A stretch of 64,000 nt of DNA from Rubellimicrobium aerolatum (GTDB lineage Bacteria > Pseudomonadota > Alphaproteobacteria > Rhodobacterales > Rhodobacteraceae): assembly GCF_017872975.1 (NCBI RefSeq), contig NZ_JAGGJP010000004.1:186001-250000 (forward strand), in the 5' to 3' direction. Shown here in pieces: positions 54,545 to 63,299 of the stretch (positions are counted from its first letter, which is position 1; each line of letters starts with the position of its first letter). Below the pieces are notes generated by a model, which was given only the letters and a program-made list of their open reading frames with translations, was not told the origin of the DNA and searched no databases. The translations under genes and the position numbers were made by a program.

Positions 54545-56209
54545 TCACACGACGATGGTCTTGGGCCGGGTCCGGGCGAACCACAGCGCGATCAGCACGC
54601 GCGACACGTAGACGCCCGTGACCAGGGTGGTCAGCACGCCCAGGGCGAGCGTGACGGCGAAGCCGCGCACCGTGCCGGTGCCGACGAAGAACATGATGGC
54701 GGCGATGATGAAGGTCGTCACGTTGGCGTCGAGGATGGCCGAGAAGGCCTTGCCGAACCCCTCCTCCACCGCCCGGATGGGCGAGGCGCCGCGCCGGATC
54801 TCCTCGCGCATCCGCTCGTAGATCAGCACGTTGGCGTCCACCGCCTGCCCCATGGTCAGCACGATCCCGGCGATCCCCGGCAGCGTCAGCGTCGCGCCCA
54901 GCAGCGACAGCGCGGCGAGGATCATCACGATGTTGATGGCCAGCGCCACGCAGGCGATGGCCCCGAAGAAGCCGTAGGACGCCACCATGAACAGCACCAC
55001 CAGCACCGCCGCCGCGTAGGCGGCCGTCTGGCCCGCCCGGATCGAATCGGCGCCCAGCTCGGGCCCGATGGTCCGCTCCTCCAGGAAGGTCAGCTCGGCC
55101 GGCAGCGCCCCGGCGCGCAGCAGCACCGCCAGCTCGGTCGATTCCTCGGGGGTGAACTGCCCGGTGATGATGCCTTGCCCGCCGGGAATCGCGCTCTGGA
55201 TGACGGGGGCCGAGATCACCTGGTCGTCGAGCACGATGGCGAAGGGCTCGCCGATATGGGCGGCGGTGTATTCGCCGAAGGCACGCGCCCCCTGCGCGTC
55301 GAAGCGGAAGCTGACGGCGGGCCGGCCGTTCTGGTCGAAGGTCGGCTGCGCGTCGGTCAGGTCCTCGCCCGTCACCACCGCCGCGCGGTCGAGCACGTAG
55401 AGCACGCCGGGCTCGTCCACCGACGGCACCAGCACGTTGCCCGCGCCCGGGTTCGCCTCGGCGTCCGAGGTCACCTGCACCACCGGCTGGAAGGTGAGCT
55501 GCGCCGTCGTGCCGATGATGTCCTTGACCTCCTGCGCGGACCCCACGCCCGGCACCTGCACGAGGATACGGTCGGCGCCCTGCCGCAGAATCGTCGGCTC
55601 GCGCGTGCCGACCTCGTCGATGCGGCGGCGGACGATCTCCAGGGCCTGCTGCACGGTGCGGTCGTCCGTCGCCGCCCGCTCGGCCTCGGACAGCCGCACG
55701 GTCAGGATGTCGTTCTGCGCGCTGGCCTCGATGTCCGAGGCCGCGCCGCCCGCCAGCGTCGCCACCGGCTGCGCCAGCCCGCGCACGATCTCCAGCGCCC
55801 GCGCCGCGCCCGATGGCTCCGAGATGCGGATGCGGAGCTCGGACGGGTCGCCCCCCTCCTCGCGCGTCACGAATCCCACCGTGTCCCGCTCGGCCGCCAG
55901 CACGTCGCGGATCGTGGGCCAGAGCGAATCCATGCGGCTCGCGTAGACGTCGGCGACCTGCACCTCGGCCAGCAGATGCGCGCCGCCCCGCAGGTCGAGC
56001 CCGAGGTTGATGAGCCCCGAGGGCAGCCAGGCCGGCCATTGCGCCGCCTGCGCCTCCAGCTCGTCCGAGGCCAGGCCCGCCTCGATCGAGGCGCGGGCGT
56101 CGTTGGCCTGCTCGACTTGGGAATAGAACAGGTTCGGCAGCGCCAGCAGGATCGCCGCGACGGTGGCCGCCGCGACGAACAGCCTCTGCCAGAGGGGAAC
56201 GAGGATCAT
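54545..56209 (-). CDS. secD: Protein translocase subunit SecD
   Basis: The partner of SecF (554 aa). It has one N-terminal helix, the periplasmic P1 domain (LGLDLRGGAHLLAEV, LVQVPGVGSAQEVKDIIG) and a C-terminal six-helix domain with VDANVLIYERMREE. It lies 1 base after yajC, in the order yajC-secD-secF. Confidence 0.97.
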   Translation of the reverse strand: MILVPLWQRLFVAAATVAAILLALPNLFYSQVEQANDARASIEAGLASDELEAQAAQWPAWLPSGLINLGLDLRGGAHLLAEVQVADVYASRMDSLWPTIRDVLAAERDTVGFVTREEGGDPSELRIRISEPSGAARALEIVRGLAQPVATLAGGAASDIEASAQNDILTVRLSEAERAATDDRTVQQALEIVRRRIDEVGTREPTILRQGADRILVQVPGVGSAQEVKDIIGTTAQLTFQPVVQVTSDAEANPGAGNVLVPSVDEPGVLYVLDRAAVVTGEDLTDAQPTFDQNGRPAVSFRFDAQGARAFGEYTAAHIGEPFAIVLDDQVISAPVIQSAIPGGQGIITGQFTPEESTELAVLLRAGALPAELTFLEERTIGPELGADSIRAGQTAAYAAAVLVVLFMVASYGFFGAIACVALAINIVMILAALSLLGATLTLPGIAGIVLTMGQAVDANVLIYERMREEIRRGASPIRAVEEGFGKAFSAILDANVTTFIIAAIMFFVGTGTVRGFAVTLALGVLTTLVTGVYVSRVLIALWFARTRPKTIVV

Positions 56210-56210
56210 G

Positions 56211-56495
56211 TCAGGCCTTGGCCGGCTCGGTCTTGGAGACGACGCTCTGGATGGTGGAACGGACGACGCGGACGTTGACGCCGGGGGCGATCTCGACCTC
56301 GACCTCGTTCTCGCCGTCCTTGACCTTGGTGACGCGGCCGACGATGCCGCCCGAGGTCACCACCTGGTCGCCCCGGCGCAGCGCCGAGACCAGGGCCTGA
56401 TGGTCCTTGAGCTTCTTCTGCTGGGGCCGGATCAGCAGGAAGTACATGATGAGGAAGACGAGCAGCAGCGGGACGAGGGAGGTGATGCCTTCCAT
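56211..56495 (-). CDS. yajC: Preprotein translocase subunit YajC
   Basis: A 94-residue single-helix membrane protein of the SecDF-YajC complex. The helix LVPLLLVFLIMYFLLIRPQQKK is followed by GDQVVTSGGIVGRVTKV. The ATG at 56495 is preceded by AAAGGAC. The longer frame to 57188 runs antisense to serS and is not coding. Confidence 0.96.
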   Translation of the reverse strand: MEGITSLVPLLLVFLIMYFLLIRPQQKKLKDHQALVSALRRGDQVVTSGGIVGRVTKVKDGENEVEVEIAPGVNVRVVRSTIQSVVSKTEPAKA

Positions 56496-56799
56496 GGCGG
56501 TCCTTTGGATTGCGGACGGGAGGGAGGCCCCCCGAAAAGTCGCGGCAACATAGGGGCGGCCCCCCCGCTTGTCCACCGCACCACGGCGTGAGGCCCCCGG
56601 GAGCGGCTGCGGCCCTTCCGCGCGGCCCATCCGTGGCACCGGTGGCGCGGGGCCGGTGCGGGGCCGGTGCGCCGAAGCGCACCCTACGGAACACATGGGA
56701 CACGTCGTCGGGTGCGCCGTCCGCGCACCACCTTCCCCCCCGCTCCACCTTCCGGCATAGGCACCTCGTCCACCCGATCTCAACCCCAGGGGCACGCCC
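56496..56799. other. Divergent 304-bp gap between yajC and serS
   Basis: GC-rich DNA without a gene. It holds the CTACGG-tailed palindrome at 56666-56689 and must contain promoters for both directions, but no convincing -35/-10 pair was found. Confidence 0.6.
56666..56689. repeat. Extragenic palindrome with CTACGG tail, copy 2
   Basis: Stem GGTGCGC, loop CGAA, stem GCGCACC, then CTACGG. The same layout as 40582-40605, but the stem sequence differs. Confidence 0.7.
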
Positions 56800-58092
56800 A
56801 TGCACGACATCCGCGCCATCCGAGAGAACCCGGCCGCCTTCGACGCCGCGCTGTCCCGGCGCGGCCTGTCCCCGGTCGCCCCCGCGATCCTCGCCCTCGA
56901 CGAATCTCGCCGCGCCTGCATCCTCGCCGCCGAGACGGCGCAGGCCGACCAGAACCGCGCCTCCAGGGAGGTCGGGGCCGCCAAGGCGCGCGGCGACGAC
57001 GCGGAGTTCGAGCGTCTCCGCGCCCTGGTCGCCGACAAGAAGGCCGAGGTCGCCCGCCTGACCGAGGAGGCCAAGCTCCGCGACGCCGAGCTGTTCGACG
57101 TGCTGATCGGCCTCCCCAACCTTCCCGCCGACGACGTGCCCGACGGCCAGGACGAATCCGCCAACGTCGAGATCCGCCGCTGGGGCACCCCGCGCGAGTT
57201 CGGCTTCCAGCCGCTGGAGCACTACGACATCCCCGCCGCCCGCGTCGGCATGGACTTCGCCACGGCGGGCAAGCTGTCCGGCACCCGCTTCGTCGTGCTC
57301 ACCGGCGCGATGGCCCGCCTCCAGCGCGCGCTCGCCCAGTTCATGCTCGACCTGCACGTGGAGGAGCACGGGCTTTCCGAGGCCTGGACCCCCGTCCTCG
57401 TCAAGCCCGAGATGATGATGGGCACCGGCCAGCTCCCCAAGTTCGGCGAGGATTCCTACCAGACCACCAACGGCTGGTGGCTGGTGCCGACCGCCGAGGT
57501 GACGCTCACCAACTTCGTCAACGGCGACGTGCTGGACGACGCCACCCTGCCCCGCCGCCACGTCGCCCACACCCAATGCTTCCGCTCCGAGGCGGGAAGC
57601 GCGGGCCGCGACACCTCCGGGATGCTCCGCCAGCACCAGTTCGAGAAGGTGGAGATGGTGTCGATCACCCGCCCCGAGGACTCGGACGAGGAGCACCGCG
57701 CCATGACCCGCCACGCCGAGACGGTGCTCGAACGCCTGGGCCTCCCCTACCGCACGGTCGTCCTCTGCGCCGGCGACATGGGCGCGGGCGCGCGCCGGAC
57801 GCACGATCTGGAGGTCTGGCTCCCCGGCCAGGGCACCTATCGCGAGATCAGCAGCGTCTCCACCTGCGGCGACTTCCAGGCCCGGCGCATGAACGCCCGC
57901 TACAAGCCCGCCGACGGCGGCAAGCCCCGCTTCGTCCACACGCTGAACGGCTCCGGCCTCGCCGTGGGCCGGACGCTGATCGCCGTGCTGGAGAACGGCC
58001 AGGAGGAGGACGGCTCGGTGACGCTGCCGGAGGTGTTGCGTCCCTACCTGCGCGGCGCGACGCGGATCACCCCCGAAGGCACCTTCGCCTGA
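56800..58092 (+). CDS. serS: Seryl-tRNA synthetase
   Basis: Charges tRNA-Ser (430 aa). It begins [18 protein letters not shown]. An N-terminal coiled coil binds tRNA (about 25-105). The class II catalytic motifs are [22 protein letters not shown] with EKVEMVSIT (motif 2) and [17 protein letters not shown] (motif 3). CAGGGG precedes the ATG. Confidence 0.97.
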   Translation: MHDIRAIRENPAAFDAALSRRGLSPVAPAILALDESRRACILAAETAQADQNRASREVGAAKARGDDAEFERLRALVADKKAEVARLTEEAKLRDAELFDVLIGLPNLPADDVPDGQDESANVEIRRWGTPREFGFQPLEHYDIPAARVGMDFATAGKLSGTRFVVLTGAMARLQRALAQFMLDLHVEEHGLSEAWTPVLVKPEMMMGTGQLPKFGEDSYQTTNGWWLVPTAEVTLTNFVNGDVLDDATLPRRHVAHTQCFRSEAGSAGRDTSGMLRQHQFEKVEMVSITRPEDSDEEHRAMTRHAETVLERLGLPYRTVVLCAGDMGAGARRTHDLEVWLPGQGTYREISSVSTCGDFQARRMNARYKPADGGKPRFVHTLNGSGLAVGRTLIAVLENGQEEDGSVTLPEVLRPYLRGATRITPEGTFA

Positions 58093-58269
58093 CCCCGCGC
58101 GCGTCCTTGGGACGGGCTCCGGCCCGTCGCCCCCACCCCGCCGGTCGGGGGAATCTCACGCCTTTCCTGGCACATAGGGCCGGGCTCACCCTGCCACGGC
58201 CCCACGGGAACCGGCAATGACCACAGGCTGGGGCTCCACCCCACCGAGCGCCCGCGGCCCGACGGTTCG

Positions 58270-58284
58270 TTAATCCGTCCTTAA
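58270..58284. promoter_or_regulatory. CtrA-type box between serS and der
   Basis: TTAATCCGTCCTTAA is an exact TTAA-N7-TTAA. It lies between two convergent genes with no obvious target, 4 bases before the 29-bp element at 58289. Confidence 0.6.
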
Positions 58285-58288
58285 GCCC

Positions 58289-58317
58289 ACCGTTCGTTGC
58301 TGTCGGACCCCGTTAAC
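58289..58317 (+). promoter_or_regulatory. 29-bp conserved element, second copy
   Basis: ACCGTTCGTTGCTGTCGGAC, one base, CCGTTAAC. It matches 19514-19542 at 28 of 29 positions. It points right, toward an ATG-ATG at 58341 that opens only a frame antisense to der. The region 58093-58382 otherwise holds no gene. Confidence 0.6.
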
Positions 58318-58382
58318 CGGCCTCTGCGACACTCGCGGGCATGATGATTCCCCATGCCCGGAGCCCGCCGATGATTCGCAGC

Positions 58383-59858
58383 CTAACCCAGATGCTTCCG
58401 CAGCGCCGAGGGCCCGCCCAGGCCCTTCTTCCCCTTGTAGGGGTTCTTCGCCCCCGCATCGCGAAGGATCAGCCGGATCGGCGTGCCCTCCAGGTCGAAG
58501 GCCCCGCGCAGCCCGTTGACCAGATACCGCTCGTAGCTGGCGGGCACGTCCTGCGGGTGCGTGGTCATCACGACGAAGGCCGGGGGCCGCGCCTTCACCT
58601 GCGTCATGTAGCGCATCCGGATGCGTCGCCCGCCCGGCGCCGGCGGCGGATGCGCCTCGGTCATCCCCAGCAGCCAGCGGTTGAGCTGCGCCGTCGGCAC
58701 GCGCCGGTTCCAGACCTCGTGCGCCTTCACGATGGCGTCGTGCAGCCGGTCGAGCCCCCGCCCCGTCCGCGCGCTGACCGTGATCAGCGGAGCGCCCCGC
58801 AACTGCGGCAAGAGCCGCTCGAACTGCTCCTTGAGAGCCTGCAACCGCGCCTCCCGCTCGGTGGCGAGGTCCCATTTGTTGACGGCGATCACCACCGCCC
58901 GCCCCTCGCGCTCCGCGAGGTCGGCGATCCGCAGGTCCTGCTGCTCGAACGGGATCTCCACGTCGAGCAATATCACCACCACCTCGGCGAAGCGCACGGC
59001 GCGCAACCCGTCCGAGACCGACAGCTTCTCCAGCTTGTCGCTGATCTTGGCGCGCTTGCGCATCCCCGCCGTGTCGAAGACGCGGACGGGCGTGCCGCCC
59101 CAGGTCGTCGGCACCGAGATGGCGTCGCGCGTGATCCCGGCCTCCGGCCCCGTCAGCAGCCGCTCCTCGCCGAGGATGGCGTTGATGAGGGTGCTCTTGC
59201 CGGCGTTGGGCCGTCCGACCACGGCGATCTGCAACGGCCGCGCCTCGCTCGGCCGCCAGTCCTCCGGGGCTTCGGCGTCCTCCTCGGTCTCCTCGCCGGA
59301 CCAGCCGAGGTCCACGTCCGTCGCCGGGGCCTCCTCGGCGGCCAGGGCGGCGCGCGCCTCGAACTCGTCCACGATGGGCAGGAGGGCGGACAGCAGGTCC
59401 TCCATCCCCTCGCCATGCTCGGCCGACAGCCGGATCGGCTCCCCGAGCCCCAGCGAGAAGGCCTCCAGATACCCCCCCTCGCCCGCCCGGCCCTCGGCCT
59501 TGTTGGCGGCGACGATGACATGGGCGTTCTTCTTGCGCAGGATGTCGGCGAAGACCTCGTCGGTCGCCGTCACCCCCTGCCGCGCGTCGATGACGAACAG
59601 GCAGACGTCCGCCTGCTCCACCGCCCGCTCGGTCAGCCGCCGCATCCGCCCTTGCAGCGAATCGTCGGTGGCCTCCTCCAGCCCGGCGCTGTCGATGACG
59701 GTGAACTTCAGCGGCCCCAGCCGCGCCTGCCCCTCGCGCAGGTCGCGCGTAACGCCCGGCTGGTCATCGACCAGCGCGAGCTTGCGGCCCACCAGACGGT
59801 TGAACAGGGTGGACTTGCCCACGTTGGGCCGCCCGACGATGGCAAGGGTGAAGCTCAT
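58383..59858 (-). CDS. der: GTPase Der (EngA)
   Basis: A ribosome-assembly GTPase with two tandem G domains (491 aa). The P-loops are GRPNVGKST at about 9-17 and GRPNAGKST near 217, and NKWD-type motifs are NKAEG and NKWDLA. The C-terminal KH-like domain ends [21 protein letters not shown] Glu/Asp-rich linker between the G domains ([13 protein letters not shown]) is typical of alphaproteobacteria. It is the last gene of the minus-strand yfgM-bamB-der run. Confidence 0.97.
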   Translation of the reverse strand: MSFTLAIVGRPNVGKSTLFNRLVGRKLALVDDQPGVTRDLREGQARLGPLKFTVIDSAGLEEATDDSLQGRMRRLTERAVEQADVCLFVIDARQGVTATDEVFADILRKKNAHVIVAANKAEGRAGEGGYLEAFSLGLGEPIRLSAEHGEGMEDLLSALLPIVDEFEARAALAAEEAPATDVDLGWSGEETEEDAEAPEDWRPSEARPLQIAVVGRPNAGKSTLINAILGEERLLTGPEAGITRDAISVPTTWGGTPVRVFDTAGMRKRAKISDKLEKLSVSDGLRAVRFAEVVVILLDVEIPFEQQDLRIADLAEREGRAVVIAVNKWDLATEREARLQALKEQFERLLPQLRGAPLITVSARTGRGLDRLHDAIVKAHEVWNRRVPTAQLNRWLLGMTEAHPPPAPGGRRIRMRYMTQVKARPPAFVVMTTHPQDVPASYERYLVNGLRGAFDLEGTPIRLILRDAGAKNPYKGKKGLGGPSALRKHLG

Positions 59859-59867
59859 GCGGGGTCC

Positions 59868-61166
59868 TTAGCGGAAAGCGTTGAGCCGGCCGTCCTCGGT
59901 CACGATGTAGAGCGTCGAGCCCGCCACGACAGGGGCCGAGGCCGCGCCGGAGGGCAACGCGACATCGCCCAGGGCGGAGCCGGTGGCGGGATCGAACTGG
60001 CGCAGCGCGCCGTCCGAATCCGCGACGATGAGGCGCCCGCCCGCGAGGACGGGGCCGAACTGCGCGGTGACGCCGCGCCGATGCTCGCCCCGGGGCAGGG
60101 CCACGCGCCAGATCACGCCGCCCGTCGCGGCCTCGATCCGCAGCAGCTCGCCCCGGTCGTTGACGAGGAACAGCGAATCGCCCCCCGGCGCGACCGGCGA
60201 GGCCGCCCCTTCCGGGATGGCCCAGAGCGTGAGGCCGCTCGCCACGTCCAGCGCCGCGAGCCGGCCCGAGTAGCTGCCGACATAGGCGGTCGATCCGACG
60301 ATCACCGGGTCGCCGCCGATGTCGGTCGCGGCGAAGGCGGCGGCCGAGCCCTGCCGCACCCCGGCGACGATCCCCGTCCAGCGCACGAGCCCGGTCTCGG
60401 GGAAGACGCCCCGCACCTCGCCCGAGGGATGCGGCAGCACGAGGATGCCGCCGCGCGCCGCCGCCCCCGCGCCCCCCGCCCAGGTGGCGGTGGAGGGCAG
60501 CCCCGTGTCCTGCCAGCGCAGCCGCCCCGTCGCGGAGTCGAGCGCCCAAGCCCGGCTGTCCCGCGCGACGACCACCACGAGGTCGCCCAGCACGGTCGGC
60601 GCCGAGGCGCCGGGCGCGCCCAGCTCCTGACGCCAGCGCGGGGCTCCCGTCGCGGCGTCGAGCGCGACCAGCTCCCCGTGCCCGGTGCTGACAAAGACCG
60701 TCGCCCCGTCGGTCGCGAGGCCGCCGCCCGAGGCGTCGCCACGGTCCGCCTGCGAGGACGGCACGGCGCGGCTCCAGAGGAGCTGCCCGCCGGTCGAGAA
60801 GGCGCTGACCGTCGCGCGGGCATCGAGCGTGAACACGCGGCCCCCCGCCACCACTGGCTCGGCGGTGATGCGGGCGCGGCGGCTGTCGCCCTCGCCGATG
60901 GCGACCGAGAAGAGCGGCGCGAGGGCGCGGCCCAGCGCCGGATGGCCGGGCGCGTGGTCCGGCCCGCCGTTGCGGTGGGTCCAGTCGGCGTTCGCGGTGG
61001 CGGGCGGCAAGGCGATCCCGCGCGGGGCCGCGACCGGCACCTCGTTGGCGAAGGTCCCCGCCCGCAACGGCAGCCGCTCGCCGGGAAGGATCTCCTCCGG
61101 CGCGCGTCCGCATCCGGCCAGGAGCGCCGCCGCGAGGAGGGGGAGGGCCAGAAGTCTCGTCGTCAT
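59868..61166 (-). CDS. bamB: Outer-membrane assembly lipoprotein BamB-like (PQQ-like beta-propeller)
   Basis: A lipoprotein of the BAM complex that helps insert beta-barrel proteins (432 aa). The signal ends in the lipobox LLAGC (Cys19). Repeated WD-like PQQ blades follow, for example VAGGRVFTLDARATVSAF, DGATVFVSTGHGELVALDA, GDLVVVVARDSRAWALDSA and GSTLYIVTEDGRLNAFR at the C-terminus. It lies 3 bases from the TPR gene and 9 from der, the usual yfgM-bamB-der order. Confidence 0.92.
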   Translation of the reverse strand: MTTRLLALPLLAAALLAGCGRAPEEILPGERLPLRAGTFANEVPVAAPRGIALPPATANADWTHRNGGPDHAPGHPALGRALAPLFSVAIGEGDSRRARITAEPVVAGGRVFTLDARATVSAFSTGGQLLWSRAVPSSQADRGDASGGGLATDGATVFVSTGHGELVALDAATGAPRWRQELGAPGASAPTVLGDLVVVVARDSRAWALDSATGRLRWQDTGLPSTATWAGGAGAAARGGILVLPHPSGEVRGVFPETGLVRWTGIVAGVRQGSAAAFAATDIGGDPVIVGSTAYVGSYSGRLAALDVASGLTLWAIPEGAASPVAPGGDSLFLVNDRGELLRIEAATGGVIWRVALPRGEHRRGVTAQFGPVLAGGRLIVADSDGALRQFDPATGSALGDVALPSGAASAPVVAGSTLYIVTEDGRLNAFR

Positions 61167-61169
61167 CGC

Positions 61170-61850
61170 CTATTCCGTGCCTTGGGCCGGAGCCTGATTC
61201 AGCTCGGGCGCCGCCTCGGGCGGCACGCCCAGCGCGGCGAGCAGCGCCTCGACCCGGCCCCGCTGCGCCGCCGTCACGCCGGCGTCCTCGCGGATGGTCC
61301 GCAGCGTCGCGACCGCGTCCTCCCGCCGTCCGGCCGACAGGTCGAGAAGGGCGACCTGCTCCAGCGCCAGGAGACGGAAGGTCCCGCCGGGCGCCGCCAA
61401 GGCCTCCAGGGCGGCGCGGTCGGCTCCCGCCCCCTCGGCCATCAGCGCCTTGAGCGAGGCAAGGTCGCGGTAGAGCGGCGGCACCGCGCCGTCGGCGGCC
61501 ATGGCCCGCAGGGTGGCGACGGCCTCCTCGGCCTGGCCCGCCGCCTGCTGCTCGGCCGCCAGGAGGAGCGCGACCACCGCGCCCTCGTCGCCGCCCCGGG
61601 GCAGCCCGGACAGGGCGGCGAGGCGAGCCCCGGCGTCCTCGGTCTCCAGGGCGTCCAGGATGGCGTCGCCCCGCAGCTCCGCCGCCGCCTCGCCGCGCGA
61701 GCGGCTCCATTCGTAAGTGGCGGCGCCGCCCACGATGGCGAGCACCAGCACGGCCACCAGCCAGCCCCAGCGGCGGAACCAGCGGTTCAGCCGGTCGCGG
61801 CGGACGGCCTCGGTCACCTCGTCGATGAAGCTCTCGTTGGCGTTGGTCAT
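61170..61850 (-). CDS. YfgM-like tetratricopeptide membrane protein
   Basis: A 226-residue protein with one N-terminal helix (about 27-47, WGWLVAVLVLAIVGGAATYEW) after a basic cytoplasmic stretch. A helical-repeat periplasmic domain follows (LAALSGLPRGGDEGAVVALL, AVATLRAMAADGAVPPLYRD, LLALEQVALLDLSAGRREDAV). This matches the YfgM/TPR_21 family, an ancillary SecYEG chaperone. First gene of the run toward bamB and der. Confidence 0.88.
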   Translation of the reverse strand: MTNANESFIDEVTEAVRRDRLNRWFRRWGWLVAVLVLAIVGGAATYEWSRSRGEAAAELRGDAILDALETEDAGARLAALSGLPRGGDEGAVVALLLAAEQQAAGQAEEAVATLRAMAADGAVPPLYRDLASLKALMAEGAGADRAALEALAAPGGTFRLLALEQVALLDLSAGRREDAVATLRTIREDAGVTAAQRGRVEALLAALGVPPEAAPELNQAPAQGTE

Positions 61851-61967
61851 GACGGACCTCCCTCTGGCCCCCGCGCGTCAGGCGCCGTGGGCGGTCCTGA
61901 AGTCGCGCCCGTCATAGCCCGCAATCGCGGCGGCTGCCAAGACCCCCGGCCCGCGCGCGCCCTGCGG

Positions 61968-63170
61968 TCAATGTCCCGTCGCCAGCGAGGCCAGCGGCCG
62001 GCGCAGCACCAGGAGGCCGATGCCCAGCGCCAGCACGGCGCAGAGCGCGATGCCGGCCACCATCGGCAGCGGCGTGCCGTCGAAGAACGGCCCGAGCAGC
62101 GTGACCAGCAGCCCGCCCGTCACCATCTGGAGCGTGCCGCCTAGCGAGGATGCGAGCCCGGCGATGTCGCCGTGCTCCTCCAGCGCCAGAACGAAGGTCG
62201 CCGGCATCACCAGCCCGAGGAAGGCGTTGGCGACGAACAGCACGCCCATCAGCACGGCCAGCGTTCCGAAGCCGGCCCAGGCCAGGCCGAGGAGCAGCAG
62301 CGCCGCGCCCGCGAAGCCCCCGAGCGCGAGCCGCATGACCCGCACCAGCCCGAACCGCTGCGCCAGCGGGGCGGCGGCCTGGCTCGCCGCGAAGAAGCCC
62401 AGGGCGTTGAAGGCGAAGGCCAGCGAGAAGCCGGTGGGCGACAGGCCGAAATGCTCGGTGTAGACGAAGGACGCCGAGGCGATGAACACGAAGAAGCTGC
62501 CGAAGCCGAAGGCCCCCACGAAGGTCAGGCCCAGGAAGGCCGGATCGCCCAGCAGCACCCGGCAGCCCCGCGCCATGGAGCGGAGGTTGACCGGCACCCG
62601 GTCCTCGCGCGCCAGCGTCTCGGGCAGGGCGAACAGCGTGACGAGGAGGCTCATGGCCGCCACCGCGACCAGCGTGCCGAAGATCAGCCGCCAGCCGCCG
62701 AAGGCCAGCACCGCCGACCCGGCGAGAGGGGCCAGCATCGGCGAGACGGCGATCACCAGCATGACCAGCGCCATCAGCCGCGTGGCCTCGACGCCGGTGT
62801 GGCGGTCGCGGATCACCGCGCGCGGCACCACGCCCACCGCCGCCCCGCCGATCCCCTGCACGAAGCGGGCGGCGAGCAGCCAGCCCAGCGACGGCGCGAA
62901 GGCGCAGCCGACCGAGCCCAGCGCGAAGAGGCAGATGCCCAGCACCAGCGGCGGCTTGCGCCCCCAAGCGTCGGCCATCGGCCCCCAAAGGAACTGGCTG
63001 ACCCCGAAGGCCAGGAAATAGAGCGTGATCGTCATCTGCACCTGCGTTTCGGCGGCGCCGAGGTCCGCGCCGATCTGCGGGAGCGCGGGCAGGTACATGT
63101 CGATGGAGAAGGGGCCGATCGCCGACAGCAGCCCCAGCACGAGGGCCGTGCGGAACAGGGAGGAATGCAT
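61968..63170 (-). CDS. Bcr/CflA-type multidrug efflux MFS transporter
   Basis: A 400-residue drug:proton antiporter with 12 predicted helices. The N-terminal FRTALVLGLLSAIGPFSIDMYLPALPQIG is the Bcr/CflA signature, with QFLWGPMADAWGRKPPLVLG and the motif ARFVQGIGGAAVGVVPRAVIRDRH. The ATG at 63170 has a weak AGAGGG site. A one-mismatch CtrA-type box lies 41 bases upstream. The substrate is unknown. Confidence 0.93.
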   Translation of the reverse strand: MHSSLFRTALVLGLLSAIGPFSIDMYLPALPQIGADLGAAETQVQMTITLYFLAFGVSQFLWGPMADAWGRKPPLVLGICLFALGSVGCAFAPSLGWLLAARFVQGIGGAAVGVVPRAVIRDRHTGVEATRLMALVMLVIAVSPMLAPLAGSAVLAFGGWRLIFGTLVAVAAMSLLVTLFALPETLAREDRVPVNLRSMARGCRVLLGDPAFLGLTFVGAFGFGSFFVFIASASFVYTEHFGLSPTGFSLAFAFNALGFFAASQAAAPLAQRFGLVRVMRLALGGFAGAALLLLGLAWAGFGTLAVLMGVLFVANAFLGLVMPATFVLALEEHGDIAGLASSLGGTLQMVTGGLLVTLLGPFFDGTPLPMVAGIALCAVLALGIGLLVLRRPLASLATGH

Positions 63171-63210
63171 GGGAGCCCCTCTGGCAAGAATAAGAACATT
63201 ATGGGAACTG

Positions 63211-63225
63211 TTGACGCTGGGTTAA
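63211..63225. promoter_or_regulatory. Near-consensus CtrA-type box upstream of the efflux gene
   Basis: TTGACGCTGGGTTAA matches TTAA-N7-TTAA with one change, 41 bases before the efflux gene start, in an AT-rich pocket. Confidence 0.45.
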
Positions 63226-63299
63226 TTGCCTGGGGCGGAAATGGCAAGCGGCCTTCCACCCCTGCCGGCCGGTTCCAGCCGAGCGATGGCCGGCCCGCG

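Noticed and set aside
58341-62144. A 1267-codon plus-strand frame beginning next to the CtrA box
   Set aside because: It is antisense to der, bamB and the TPR gene, with shadow-type composition and no ribosome-binding site. Only the first few codons lie outside der.
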